Positions 33,055 through 40,493 of a stretch of 43,694 nt of DNA are shown piece after piece. Within the stretch, counting starts at the first letter, position 1, and each line of letters opens with the position of its first letter. Source of the DNA: Pseudomonadota bacterium (GTDB lineage: Bacteria; Desulfobacterota; JAPLJL01); NCBI GenBank assembly GCA_026388655.1, contig JAPLJI010000155.1, positions 1 to 43,694 on the forward strand, read 5' to 3'. The notes under the pieces were generated by a model, which ran no database searches, was not told where the DNA came from, and worked only from the letters and a program-made list of their open reading frames with translations. Made by a program: the position numbers and the translations under genes.

Positions 33055-33125
33055 ATCGGCAATATTTTTGATTTTTATTCAGTGAGAAGTTGGAATATGA
33101 TTTCCAAACCTCAAGCAATGTCCGG

Positions 33126-33300
33126 CAAATTTCTAATTTCTAATGACGAATTTCTAATCAATGCCCAATTTCAAAACGTCTAACCTGATTTTAAAATTTT
33201 CTATCGGTTGTTTGATAATTGGTGCTTGGTCATTAGTCATTGCTATTTAGGATTTGATTAGAAATTAAAAATTAGAAATTAGAAATTAGTCATTGACCAT
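33126..33300. repeat. Degenerate inverted repeat (TTTCTAATTTCTAATGAC type)
   Basis: The left part (AATTTCTAATTTCTAATGAC) and the right part (ATTAGAAATTAGAAATTAGT) are near reverse complements with many short internal repeats. The 249-base gap 33055-33303 holds no gene. Confidence 0.7.
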
Positions 33301-33303
33301 TCT

Positions 33304-34261
33304 TCATCGATATACTTCCAGATTAAACCATGGGGGTCTGGTGTCCAGGAGCGTGATTTCATCCGGAAGCTCGATTATTGCCCGGCGGCGATATTTTCCT
33401 GGCGACAGGCCGGAACCCTCAAGGTAAACCTTGATCTCTTCCGGTTTAAGCTCGGAAAGAATCAGTTCCGGCCCCAGGACGAAAAGATCGATCCCCGCCG
33501 GACAGTTCCGGCCCCAGGACGAAAAGATCGATCCCCGCCGGACGGATCTGGTATTTGGCCTGAAGAAGTCCAACCACCTTGATCGGAACCGCCTTAAACC
33601 AGCGCTTGTCCAGGGTCTTCACGATCTCCACCTGGACTTCAACTTTTTTCGGTTCCGCCCTGGTAATATGAATCCCTCCGATCACCAGGGGCACCACCAC
33701 CCGGAAGGGCTCGTTCCGGTCCTTTAAAGACACCGGCTCGGTTTCCACGGAATCAATCCGGTTCAGTTCCTGGGCCGCGCCGGTTAGGCCCACCCGCGCG
33801 GGGGAAACGTTGATCTGGGAGATCTTATACCCCCGGGCGCAATCACCCTCGGTCTTGGTCCGGACCAATAATTCCCTGGTAACCACGGGGGAAAACTCAA
33901 AACTAACCTCGGACGGGTTAATCCGGCTCACCCGGAGCCCGCGGGAGAGAACTATCTGCTCGGGAAAAATATGATAGGAAGAGCGGCCCGCCTTCGCCGC
34001 CGAAAGGTCGAGGGAAAGGTTGACCCGGGTCGGGTCCAGGCTCGAAAGGAAGGTCCGGGGTCCCTGCACCCGGACCTCCAGGTGGGTAGCCGGGTTATTT
34101 ACGATTACCAGCGATTCCGGGAGATTTTCAAACCGTACCGGCACTTCCAGCCCGATCTCGGACGATCTCCGCCCGATCACGAAAAACCAGAGGAAGACAG
34201 CCAGTAATAGCGAAATGATTTTGAGAGAAAGTTTGCCGAGAAGCTTTTGCTTGAAGGCCAA
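33304..34261 (-). pseudogene. YbbR/CdaR-like protein, frameshifted by a 40-bp duplication
   Basis: The gene encodes an N-terminal membrane helix (LSLKIISLLLAVFLWFFVIG) and YbbR repeats (LEVPVRFENLPESLVIV; VRVQGPRTFLSSLDPTRV). At 33463-33542 a 40-base unit is present twice in tandem, shifting the frame. The upstream part ends early (GPELSGGDRSF...) and the remaining 3' part continues in another frame (GPELILSELKPEEIKVYLEG to the stop at 33304). Removing one copy restores a single 305-residue frame. YbbR proteins often accompany the diadenylate cyclase CdaA; none is adjacent here. Confidence 0.88.
33463..33542. repeat. Perfect 2 x 40-bp tandem duplication inside the YbbR-like gene
   Basis: Bases 33463-33502 and 33503-33542 are identical, starting CAGTTCCGGCCCCAGGACGA. 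Forty is not divisible by three, so it breaks the frame. Perfect identity means recent origin, reversible slippage or an assembly artefact. Confidence 0.97.
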
Positions 34262-34280
34262 ATCCGGACAATCCGACTGA

Positions 34281-34718
34281 TTAATAATTCTTGACGCTTA
34301 AATACCCCTGGACCGCCTCTAACAGCTTCTGGTGCTCGATCGGTTTGGTGAAATAGGAATCGCAGCCCGACCGGGCACAGCGATCCCGGGTCTCTTCATC
34401 CCCGCGAGAGGTTACTATGATCACCGAAATATCCTTGAGCGCCGGGTTGCTTTTAATAAACTTGCAAACCACATCCCCGTTCATCTCCGGCATGATGATA
34501 TCCAGAAGCACTACGCGGGGACGCTCCTCCTGTACCCGTTTAAGGGCCTCGATCCCATTCCGGGCCTTGATTACCTCGCAGCCGGTCCGCTTGAGCAGAA
34601 TCTCCTCCAGTTTCAAAACCATATCCGCATCGTCAACGATCAATATTTTTTCGGAGCTCTCCCGGGGCTTGAAACCGCCCGGCCGCTCCGGCTGGAGCAG
34701 TCGATCTTTAAGATCCAC
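34281..34718 (-). CDS. Single-domain response regulator (receiver)
   Basis: The 145-residue protein has a 22-residue N-terminal extension followed by a receiver: ILIVDDADMV (acidic pair), phosphoacceptor D73 in LLDIIMPEMNG, the VTSR switch residue and FTKP lysine. It has no output domain. The GTG start shares a base with the stop of the upstream PilZ gene (TAGTG), implying translational coupling. It may signal through the adjacent PilZ protein. Confidence 0.93.
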   Translation of the reverse strand: MDLKDRLLQPERPGGFKPRESSEKILIVDDADMVLKLEEILLKRTGCEVIKARNGIEALKRVQEERPRVVLLDIIMPEMNGDVVCKFIKSNPALKDISVIIVTSRGDEETRDRCARSGCDSYFTKPIEHQKLLEAVQGYLSVKNY

Positions 34719-35149
34719 TATTTTACCTCCTGATCGGCACCCCGCGGGGAAACCGGCGCCGACTTATTGCCGGGATACGCGTTTTTCGCGATAAATTTGC
34801 GAATATACTCCTCGCTTCCCAGATCAAATTTCAGAAACTTGATCCCCATCCCGGCGGGTTCCTTTTCGGAATCTCCGGCCCGGGCCACCCGGACCACCCG
34901 GACCACTTCGCCCAGACCTTTGACTTTCCGGGGAATCTCCGGGAGACTGAACTCGATTAGAACCTTGGTTCCGAACTCGGCCGGTTCCGGAGTTCGGATG
35001 AAAATTCCTCCCGCGCTGATATTGTTGGAATAATCCACGAGGAATTCCTTGGCGCTCGAGTACTTGACACTCAAGTGCATCGGAATCCGCGGATGGATTC
35101 TCCGTTCACCTAAAATTTCCCTTTTCATTTCCCTGGTTTTGCAAACCAT
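34718..35149 (-). CDS. PilZ domain protein, c-di-GMP receptor type
   Basis: The 143 residues carry both c-di-GMP-binding elements: RRIHPR (RxxxR type, near 16-21) and NNISAGGIF (NxSxxG). The rest is the PilZ barrel (GTKVLIEFSLPEIPRKVKGL, then EVVRVVR). It is coupled to the receiver gene that follows. It is a likely effector for c-di-GMP made by the GGDEF protein at 9882 or elsewhere. Confidence 0.92.
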   Translation of the reverse strand: MVCKTREMKREILGERRIHPRIPMHLSVKYSSAKEFLVDYSNNISAGGIFIRTPEPAEFGTKVLIEFSLPEIPRKVKGLGEVVRVVRVARAGDSEKEPAGMGIKFLKFDLGSEEYIRKFIAKNAYPGNKSAPVSPRGADQEVK

Positions 35150-35227
35150 GCATATATATATTACCTCTTTCCGGATACAGTTTAAAGTATAAAAATTTCC
35201 CCCCCTCCCCTCAGCCCCCCTTTTCCC

Positions 35228-36196
35228 CTACTTGATCTGAAACGGGTTCGGAATGAAAGTCAGCAGAAAGATAAACATCGTGGCCCAGCCGAGAATCCTT
35301 CGCCCGGCTGAAAGTTCCACCCGCGCCTCCTCCACCGGAGGATGATGGGGGCCGATGAATCCGAGAAATATCGCCCAGACCAGCCAGAGCCCGGACCCGA
35401 ATATCTTCATCATCCCTAGAATTCCCATGACAAAAAGGACCGGGAGCAAAATCATCCCGATCATCCGGTGCATCCTGCGTCCCAAGAGCGCATAAATAAT
35501 ATGACCGCCGTCAAGCTGGCCGTAAGGAATTAGATTTAGCGTGGTCACAAACAGGCCGATCCACCCGGCGAAGCCAATCGGATGGATTAGAACTTCCTGG
35601 CCGCCGGGAAGATCGCCCATGAAAATTTTTTCCAGTCCGGCAAATAGCAGGGAATTGCCTAGGGCGACACCCTCGGCCGATTCGACGGGAACCGCCTGGG
35701 AAAATTGAAACCCGATAATCACCGCCGCGATGGAAACCACGAAGCCCGCCAGCGGACCCGCGGTGCCGATATCCACCAGGGCCCGGCGGTCCCGGATCGG
35801 GGAGCGCATCCGGATAATCGCTCCAAAGGTCCCGATCATGGAAGGAGCGGGAAGAAAGTAAGGCAGGCTGGCGTCCACCCGGTGATAACGGGAAAAGAGA
35901 TAATGGCCAAGCTCGTGCGTCAGCAAAATCAGCATCAAGGTGATCGCAAAGGGAGCCCCGGCGGAAAATATCCGTCCGGGTTCCTGAAAAGGATCGATCC
36001 CGGCCAGTCCCGTCCCCGCGAACAGGGTCGAGGCAAAAGTCAGGAGCAAAAGCGCAAGGTTAAGAAGATAACCCCGCGGGCGGGAGGACGGATTGTTTCC
36101 CTTTTCACCTGGCGGGGAGGATTCCGGCTTCTCGCGCTCCGGAAGCCGAAGAGGAAATTCTTCCCCGGTTTCTTTCCCGTCGAATCTGTTCGGCAT
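35228..36196 (-). CDS. Site-2-protease family (M50) membrane metallopeptidase
   Basis: The 322-residue protein has the zinc motif HELGHYLFSRY, the segment PAPSMIGTFGAIIRMRSPIR and the third zinc ligand region NLIPYGQLDGGHIIYALLG. Six or so membrane helices are visible. It belongs to the soluble-PDZ-less S2P group (YUP/EGY1-like), not RseP. The N-terminal 35 residues are charged and disordered. The substrate is unknown. It begins one base after the end of the second PilZ gene. Confidence 0.9.
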   Translation of the reverse strand: MPNRFDGKETGEEFPLRLPEREKPESSPPGEKGNNPSSRPRGYLLNLALLLLTFASTLFAGTGLAGIDPFQEPGRIFSAGAPFAITLMLILLTHELGHYLFSRYHRVDASLPYFLPAPSMIGTFGAIIRMRSPIRDRRALVDIGTAGPLAGFVVSIAAVIIGFQFSQAVPVESAEGVALGNSLLFAGLEKIFMGDLPGGQEVLIHPIGFAGWIGLFVTTLNLIPYGQLDGGHIIYALLGRRMHRMIGMILLPVLFVMGILGMMKIFGSGLWLVWAIFLGFIGPHHPPVEEARVELSAGRRILGWATMFIFLLTFIPNPFQIK

Positions 36197-36772
36197 TTAA
36201 TTGGTTCGGCTGAAGCGGAAAGAGGCCATTTCCCAATCAACCTGTTTCCGCAGATCTTCCAGGCTGCGGTAATCCTGGATGTAAGTCGAGGTCAGAAGCT
36301 CCTTGATTTTTTTCATCGGGGGGTTGTCCTGCGACAGCAGGAACTTCAACTCGCGAAAGATCCGGTTTTTTTTGGTTACATAGGAATCAATCATGGATAC
36401 GGCGGACTCATCCACACGGTTGAATTTTATCCCCATCCCCAGGTGGGGATAGCGTTTGTTCGCGCTGGGTTTGGAGATCACCCAGACGACGGTTCCATCG
36501 GCGTGGATTAACTGCTTTTCCCCGGGCATCTTGAATTTCATCCAGATTTCGCTTCCTATCGACAGGAGATCCCCGGTCTGGATGAAAATCCCTCCCCCGC
36601 CGATCACGGAGGTGACGCCCTTGTGTTTTTTTTCGCCTTCCTCCTCGGAAATCTTTTTCTGGGCTTTGCGCTGATCGGCTCGCACCTGGAGACCAAAATC
36701 GATGGGGACCTTCAGGGTCGCCCGCTGAAAATTCCGGAGGTCCTTGGTCAGATGGCGATGAGAGCCCGGCAT
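36197..36772 (-). CDS. PilZ-like protein with degenerate c-di-GMP motif
   Basis: The 191-residue protein has the PilZ barrel order (NFQRATLKVPIDFGLQVRAD; GGGGIFIQTGDLLSIGSEIW; HADGTVVWVI; GMGIKFNRVDESAV). The second motif reads TSVIGGGGIF in place of (D/N)xSxxG, so ligand binding is doubtful. A Lys/Glu-rich insertion (QRKAQKKISEEEGEKKHKG) lies between strands. A C-terminal helical extension follows. It precedes the M50 protease by one base and may be co-translated. Confidence 0.8.
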   Translation of the reverse strand: MPGSHRHLTKDLRNFQRATLKVPIDFGLQVRADQRKAQKKISEEEGEKKHKGVTSVIGGGGIFIQTGDLLSIGSEIWMKFKMPGEKQLIHADGTVVWVISKPSANKRYPHLGMGIKFNRVDESAVSMIDSYVTKKNRIFRELKFLLSQDNPPMKKIKELLTSTYIQDYRSLEDLRKQVDWEMASFRFSRTN

Positions 36773-36807
36773 GTTTTCAATCCTCTCGAGATATTTTCCG
36801 CCCCGGC

Positions 36808-37122
36808 TTACCCCGATTGGGACGACCCGGACCCGGCTTTGGCCGGCCCGGCATTAATCTTTTCGCGCAGTTCTTTCCCCACTTTGAAAAAGGGAATTTT
36901 TCGGGGAGAAACCTGGATGGAAACGCCGGTTTTTGGATTTCTCCCCTGGTAGGAGGTGTAATGCCGGTTGGCGAAACTGCCAAACCCGCGCAATTCAATC
37001 CGTTCCCCGTTCAAGATAGCTTCGCGCATGGCCCCGAAAATAGATTCCACCAGTAAGGCCGCTTCCCGATGCGGAACCTTGGATTTTTCCGCCACCCTGG
37101 CAATCAATTCGGACTTGATCAT
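36808..37122 (-). CDS. HU/IHF family DNA-binding protein
   Basis: The 104 residues give the complete HU/IHF fold: IKSELIARVAEKSKVPHREA, ERIELRGFGSFANRHYTSYQ, GRNPKTG with the DNA-intercalating proline, and FFKVGKELREKIN. The RGFGSF and GRNPKTG forms lean toward IHF-beta-like proteins. A Gly/Ser/Pro tail is added. A GGAGGGATCAGG site precedes the ATG. Confidence 0.95.
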   Translation of the reverse strand: MIKSELIARVAEKSKVPHREAALLVESIFGAMREAILNGERIELRGFGSFANRHYTSYQGRNPKTGVSIQVSPRKIPFFKVGKELREKINAGPAKAGSGSSQSG

Positions 37123-37195
37123 GCCTGATCCCTCCTTCTAAACTGCACGAGGAACGCTTTTCCCCGCTGGCCCTATCTTCGGAAGACCGTTAAAC

Positions 37196-37267
37196 GCCCC
37201 TGGCAGGAATCGAACCTGCGGCCCAAGGATTAGGAATCCTTTGCTCTCTCCACTGAGCTACAGGGGC
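37196..37267 (-). tRNA. tRNA-Arg (anticodon CCU)
   Basis: The minus strand folds as a cloverleaf. The acceptor stem GCCCCTG pairs with CAGGGGC, the D-arm is GCTC/GAGC, the anticodon stem AAGGA/TCCTT has loop TTCCTAA (anticodon CCT), and the T-arm is GCAGG-TTCGATT-CCTGC. CCA is not encoded. It reads AGG codons. Confidence 0.96.
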
Positions 37268-37438
37268 CTTAAGCCCATGTAAAATTTTACTATTAAATTA
37301 ATATGTTAGCTCAGTTCGGTCAAGCCCCGGGTTTACCGGAATTTTTCAACTTGACTGGCTTCGGCTAATCAATTAAATTCTTTCTAAAGAAAAGGGGGAA
37401 TACGTTCCGGGTTTCTTTCCGGCACCCAAGGAGTCGCG

Positions 37439-37816
37439 ATGGCGAAAAAAATTCTACTGATGGATGATAGTGAAATCACCCTGGAGATCCTCAAGGATGG
37501 CCTGGAACAAAAAGGTTTTAAAGTTTATACCACCACTAACCTGGTGGAATTTGATCAAGCCATTATCAAGGTTAAACCCGACCTCATTATCACCGACATT
37601 ATGATGCCGGAAATCAAGGGCGACCACATCTGCGAGGTCCTGAAACGAGACCACCACACTACCAGTACCCCGATTATTCTTTTTTCCAGTATTGAGGAGG
37701 AAGACCTGAAAGTCCTCTGCAAGAAATCCGGCGCGGACGGTTACATCTCGAAGAAAAGCGAGCCCGACGAAATCGTGGAAAAAATCAAGGAATTCGTCGA
37801 CGGAATCGCCTGGTAG
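37439..37816 (+). CDS. Single-domain response regulator (receiver)
   Basis: The 125 residues are one receiver domain: ILLMDDSEIT (acidic pair), phosphoacceptor D53 in IITDIMMPEIKG, the SS switch (FSSIEEED) and the SKKSEPDE lysine region. An AAGGAGTCGCG site precedes the ATG. It converges on the large receiver-DUF4388 gene, with 39 bases between them. A weak promoter-like pair TTGACT-N16-TTAAAT lies at 37351-37378. Confidence 0.94.
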   Translation: MAKKILLMDDSEITLEILKDGLEQKGFKVYTTTNLVEFDQAIIKVKPDLIITDIMMPEIKGDHICEVLKRDHHTTSTPIILFSSIEEEDLKVLCKKSGADGYISKKSEPDEIVEKIKEFVDGIAW

Positions 37817-37855
37817 ACCTCGGGCACCGCGGTTCGGCCCCGAACAAACACCCGC

Positions 37856-40333
37856 CTATTCGCTCAGCAGACTGAGATATTTTTGGAAACAGATGCTGGA
37901 GTTTTTCTGGTCTCCCAGCTTCTGGTATAGAATCCCGAGAATCCGGAAAGCCTCCGGGTTCCTCGGGTTTAATTCAACCGCCGCCTGCAAGGCCTTGACG
38001 GCTTCGGCCACCTGACCGGCCTCGTGGAGGACCATCCCCAGATTAAACTGGGCCTCCGGGCTCTGGGGATTCAGGCCCACCGCCAGGTTGAACTCGGCGA
38101 CAGCTCCTTTCTTGTCCCCTTTCAGATACAAAGCCTTGCCCCTGATCACGTGAATCCTGGATTCCTCCGGGTCGATTTTTTTCACCGGGGCGGAAACGAC
38201 CGGCGGGATGACCGGAGCGGGAGCGGAAGCCTGGGCCGACGCGGCGGGCGCTGGCCGGGCCGGGGCAGGTTTGGGTTTCGTCCTGGGTTTCGCCGCCGTC
38301 AGCTCCGGAGCCGGGGCGGCGGGTTTTTCCTTGGGCGGGGCGGAAACCGTTTCGGCCGGAGCCGCTGGGGTTTTTTCCCGTGGTGAAGAAGGAAGCGTGG
38401 GCGGGAAATTGTCCGGGGTCTTTTTTTCCGGTTCGGGAGATAAAGGTATACTCCGTTCCGGTACTGCTTCCCGGTTTTTTTCCCGGGCGGCCGGAGCAGG
38501 AACCGCGGTCGAACCCCCTGTTTTTTTCGGGGCCGGGATTGCCGGGGCCAACATCGGCACCTGATGGACGGCAACCTCCTGGCCCCGGCGGGCCTGGTTC
38601 TTTTTTATTACCGTGAACAGCAAAATCGATCCGGCCACCAGGGCGACCAGGGCGGCCGCGCCGCCGGCGATCAAGGCTTTGGAGATTTGGACCCGGCGAA
38701 CCGGGGCCGGTTCCGCCTTGGTTTTGGGGGGAGCGGGGGCCTCGGACTGAGCCGGAGCGGCTTCCGCGGCCGGGGCTTTTTCGGCCTTGGTTTCCGCGCC
38801 CTTGGCCGGGGAAGTCCCCGTCTTGGGTGCGGTCTTGGCCGCGGTTTTGGCCGCCGGCGGTTTGAGCTCCGCCTTCTTGGCCAGGGAAGACTGGGACGCT
38901 TCCTCGGGCGGCAAGAACCACATTTCCTCGTCGGAGATAGGTTTTCGGCGGGGGGGCGGTTTAACCTCGACAACCTCTTCTTTAACCGGGGCGGTGATTT
39001 CCACCTCCACCCGGCTTTCAGCCGGCGGAGGAGCCGGAACCGCCGGAGGGCTTGCGGGCGCAAGCCGCTGGGTGGACTCTTCCCCTTCGGAGAAGAAATC
39101 CATCTCGATCTCCAATTCGGTTGGCTTTCCCGGTTTTTCGGAGGCCGGCTCCGGCTTGGGTTTGGCCGAGCTTTCTTTTTCAATCTCGGCCAGGGTTCGT
39201 TTTTTGGGAGCGGAAGAGGCACCCGCGGTTTCGGCCGGGGCGGCGGGGGCGGGAGCCTCTTCGAGGAAAATATGCCCGATGGAATAATCCGGACCGGTTT
39301 CGGTCTGAGCCGGTTCGGGCTCGGGTTCGGAGATGGAGGGAGCCATTTCGGGAACCGGTTTTTCGGTTTTTTCTTCCTTGTCGATCTTGATCACCGGGAT
39401 GAGGTACCCCTCAAAGTAAAGGTGGGAGACCTTTTTTAAAACCTCGAGATCGCTTTCGTTAATCAGGTCGATCGCCTCCCCGATTGTTCTCCGGCCGTCA
39501 AATTCACCCAGGATATTGCTGGTGCCGGCCAGGACCTCTTCGTCCGGATCCGACCCCAGGATCATGTCGGAATTGACCGCCAGAACCGAGTCGAGCGGCG
39601 GCATTCCCTCGCTGATCCCCCGCCACTCGTCAATCCAGCGCATGCCTTCCATCACGAGCTCGTGGGTGGTCATCTCGACGTTGTCTTCGACCTCCGGTTC
39701 GACGAAGTCAACGTTGAAACTGCCCCGGGCGCGGTTCAGGATTCGAAAGAAAGCCTTGATCCCCTCGAAACCCAGAAAATGAATCTTGACTATTTTCCCG
39801 CGGCGAAAATATATTTTGCCTTCCTCGCCCATTTCAAAAACCAGATTGATGATCCCGCTTTTGACCCCCATTTGCATGATCTGGATCAGGTCCACGATCT
39901 CCATCTCTCCCAGGACCCCGCTCAGGCTTTTCTGCCCGCTGACCCGCATGCCTTCACTGTCCCGGCGGTCCACCAGCATCTTGGCCCGGGTAATCAGCTC
40001 TTTGAGAAAGATCGGCTTGACCAGGTAGTCGTCCGCTCCCAATTCCAGGCCCATGACCTTGTTTTCAATCGATTTTTCCTTGGTCAGAAACAGGAAGGGA
40101 ATGGAGCGGAAGCGCGGATCATTTTTTACCTCGGCGCAGAATTCATAGCCATCCATATTGGGGAGATTGACCTCGGAAATAATCAGGTCGGGCTGGAAAA
40201 GCTCGATCTTTTTCAGGGCGTCCCCGCCATCGGTCGCAATGGTGGGAATAAAACCCGCCCGGCGGAAACTGATCTCGTAGAGCCGCAGGTTCTCAACATC
40301 GCTGTCAACCAGAAGAATCTTATTCCGGGGCAT
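37856..40333 (-). CDS. Receiver-DUF4388-transmembrane-TPR protein with Glu at the phosphoacceptor site
   Basis: The 825-residue protein begins with a receiver (1-120: ILLVDSDVEN, DDYLVKP). Its phosphoacceptor position is E54 (IISEVNLP), a substitution that commonly mimics the phosphorylated state. A DUF4388/PATAN-type domain follows (SLSGVLGEMEIVDLIQIMQM; KIYFRRGKIVKI). A long Pro/Ala/Glu-rich linker surrounds one hydrophobic helix (ALIAGGAAALVALVAGSILL), and three TPR repeats end the protein (KGAVAEFNLAVGLNPQSPEA). DUF4388 receivers occur mainly in deltaproteobacteria and relatives. It may be an inner-membrane scaffold. Confidence 0.9.
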   Translation of the reverse strand: MPRNKILLVDSDVENLRLYEISFRRAGFIPTIATDGGDALKKIELFQPDLIISEVNLPNMDGYEFCAEVKNDPRFRSIPFLFLTKEKSIENKVMGLELGADDYLVKPIFLKELITRAKMLVDRRDSEGMRVSGQKSLSGVLGEMEIVDLIQIMQMGVKSGIINLVFEMGEEGKIYFRRGKIVKIHFLGFEGIKAFFRILNRARGSFNVDFVEPEVEDNVEMTTHELVMEGMRWIDEWRGISEGMPPLDSVLAVNSDMILGSDPDEEVLAGTSNILGEFDGRRTIGEAIDLINESDLEVLKKVSHLYFEGYLIPVIKIDKEEKTEKPVPEMAPSISEPEPEPAQTETGPDYSIGHIFLEEAPAPAAPAETAGASSAPKKRTLAEIEKESSAKPKPEPASEKPGKPTELEIEMDFFSEGEESTQRLAPASPPAVPAPPPAESRVEVEITAPVKEEVVEVKPPPRRKPISDEEMWFLPPEEASQSSLAKKAELKPPAAKTAAKTAPKTGTSPAKGAETKAEKAPAAEAAPAQSEAPAPPKTKAEPAPVRRVQISKALIAGGAAALVALVAGSILLFTVIKKNQARRGQEVAVHQVPMLAPAIPAPKKTGGSTAVPAPAAREKNREAVPERSIPLSPEPEKKTPDNFPPTLPSSPREKTPAAPAETVSAPPKEKPAAPAPELTAAKPRTKPKPAPARPAPAASAQASAPAPVIPPVVSAPVKKIDPEESRIHVIRGKALYLKGDKKGAVAEFNLAVGLNPQSPEAQFNLGMVLHEAGQVAEAVKALQAAVELNPRNPEAFRILGILYQKLGDQKNSSICFQKYLSLLSE

Positions 40334-40493
40334 AGATACTCTCGATTAAATTCCGTAATGAGATATATTAAGCTTAATCTTTAAATTTTTCAAAAGAATC
40401 TCGTCCGAGCCACCCTGGGCAATCGGGACAAGCGCCTGCAGATCCTCAGCAATTTCCCGTCCGCTTTGGGAAATTCATTATTCCCAATCCCGG

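Noticed and set aside
38043-39439. Several long open frames on both strands over the Pro/Ala-rich linker
   Set aside because: They are shadow frames of the repetitive GC-rich linker of the receiver-DUF4388-TPR gene.
40334-40493. Short minus-strand frame (EDLQALVPIAQGGSDEILL)
   Set aside because: About 40 codons without a start or ribosome site; likely chance, though a remnant cannot be excluded.
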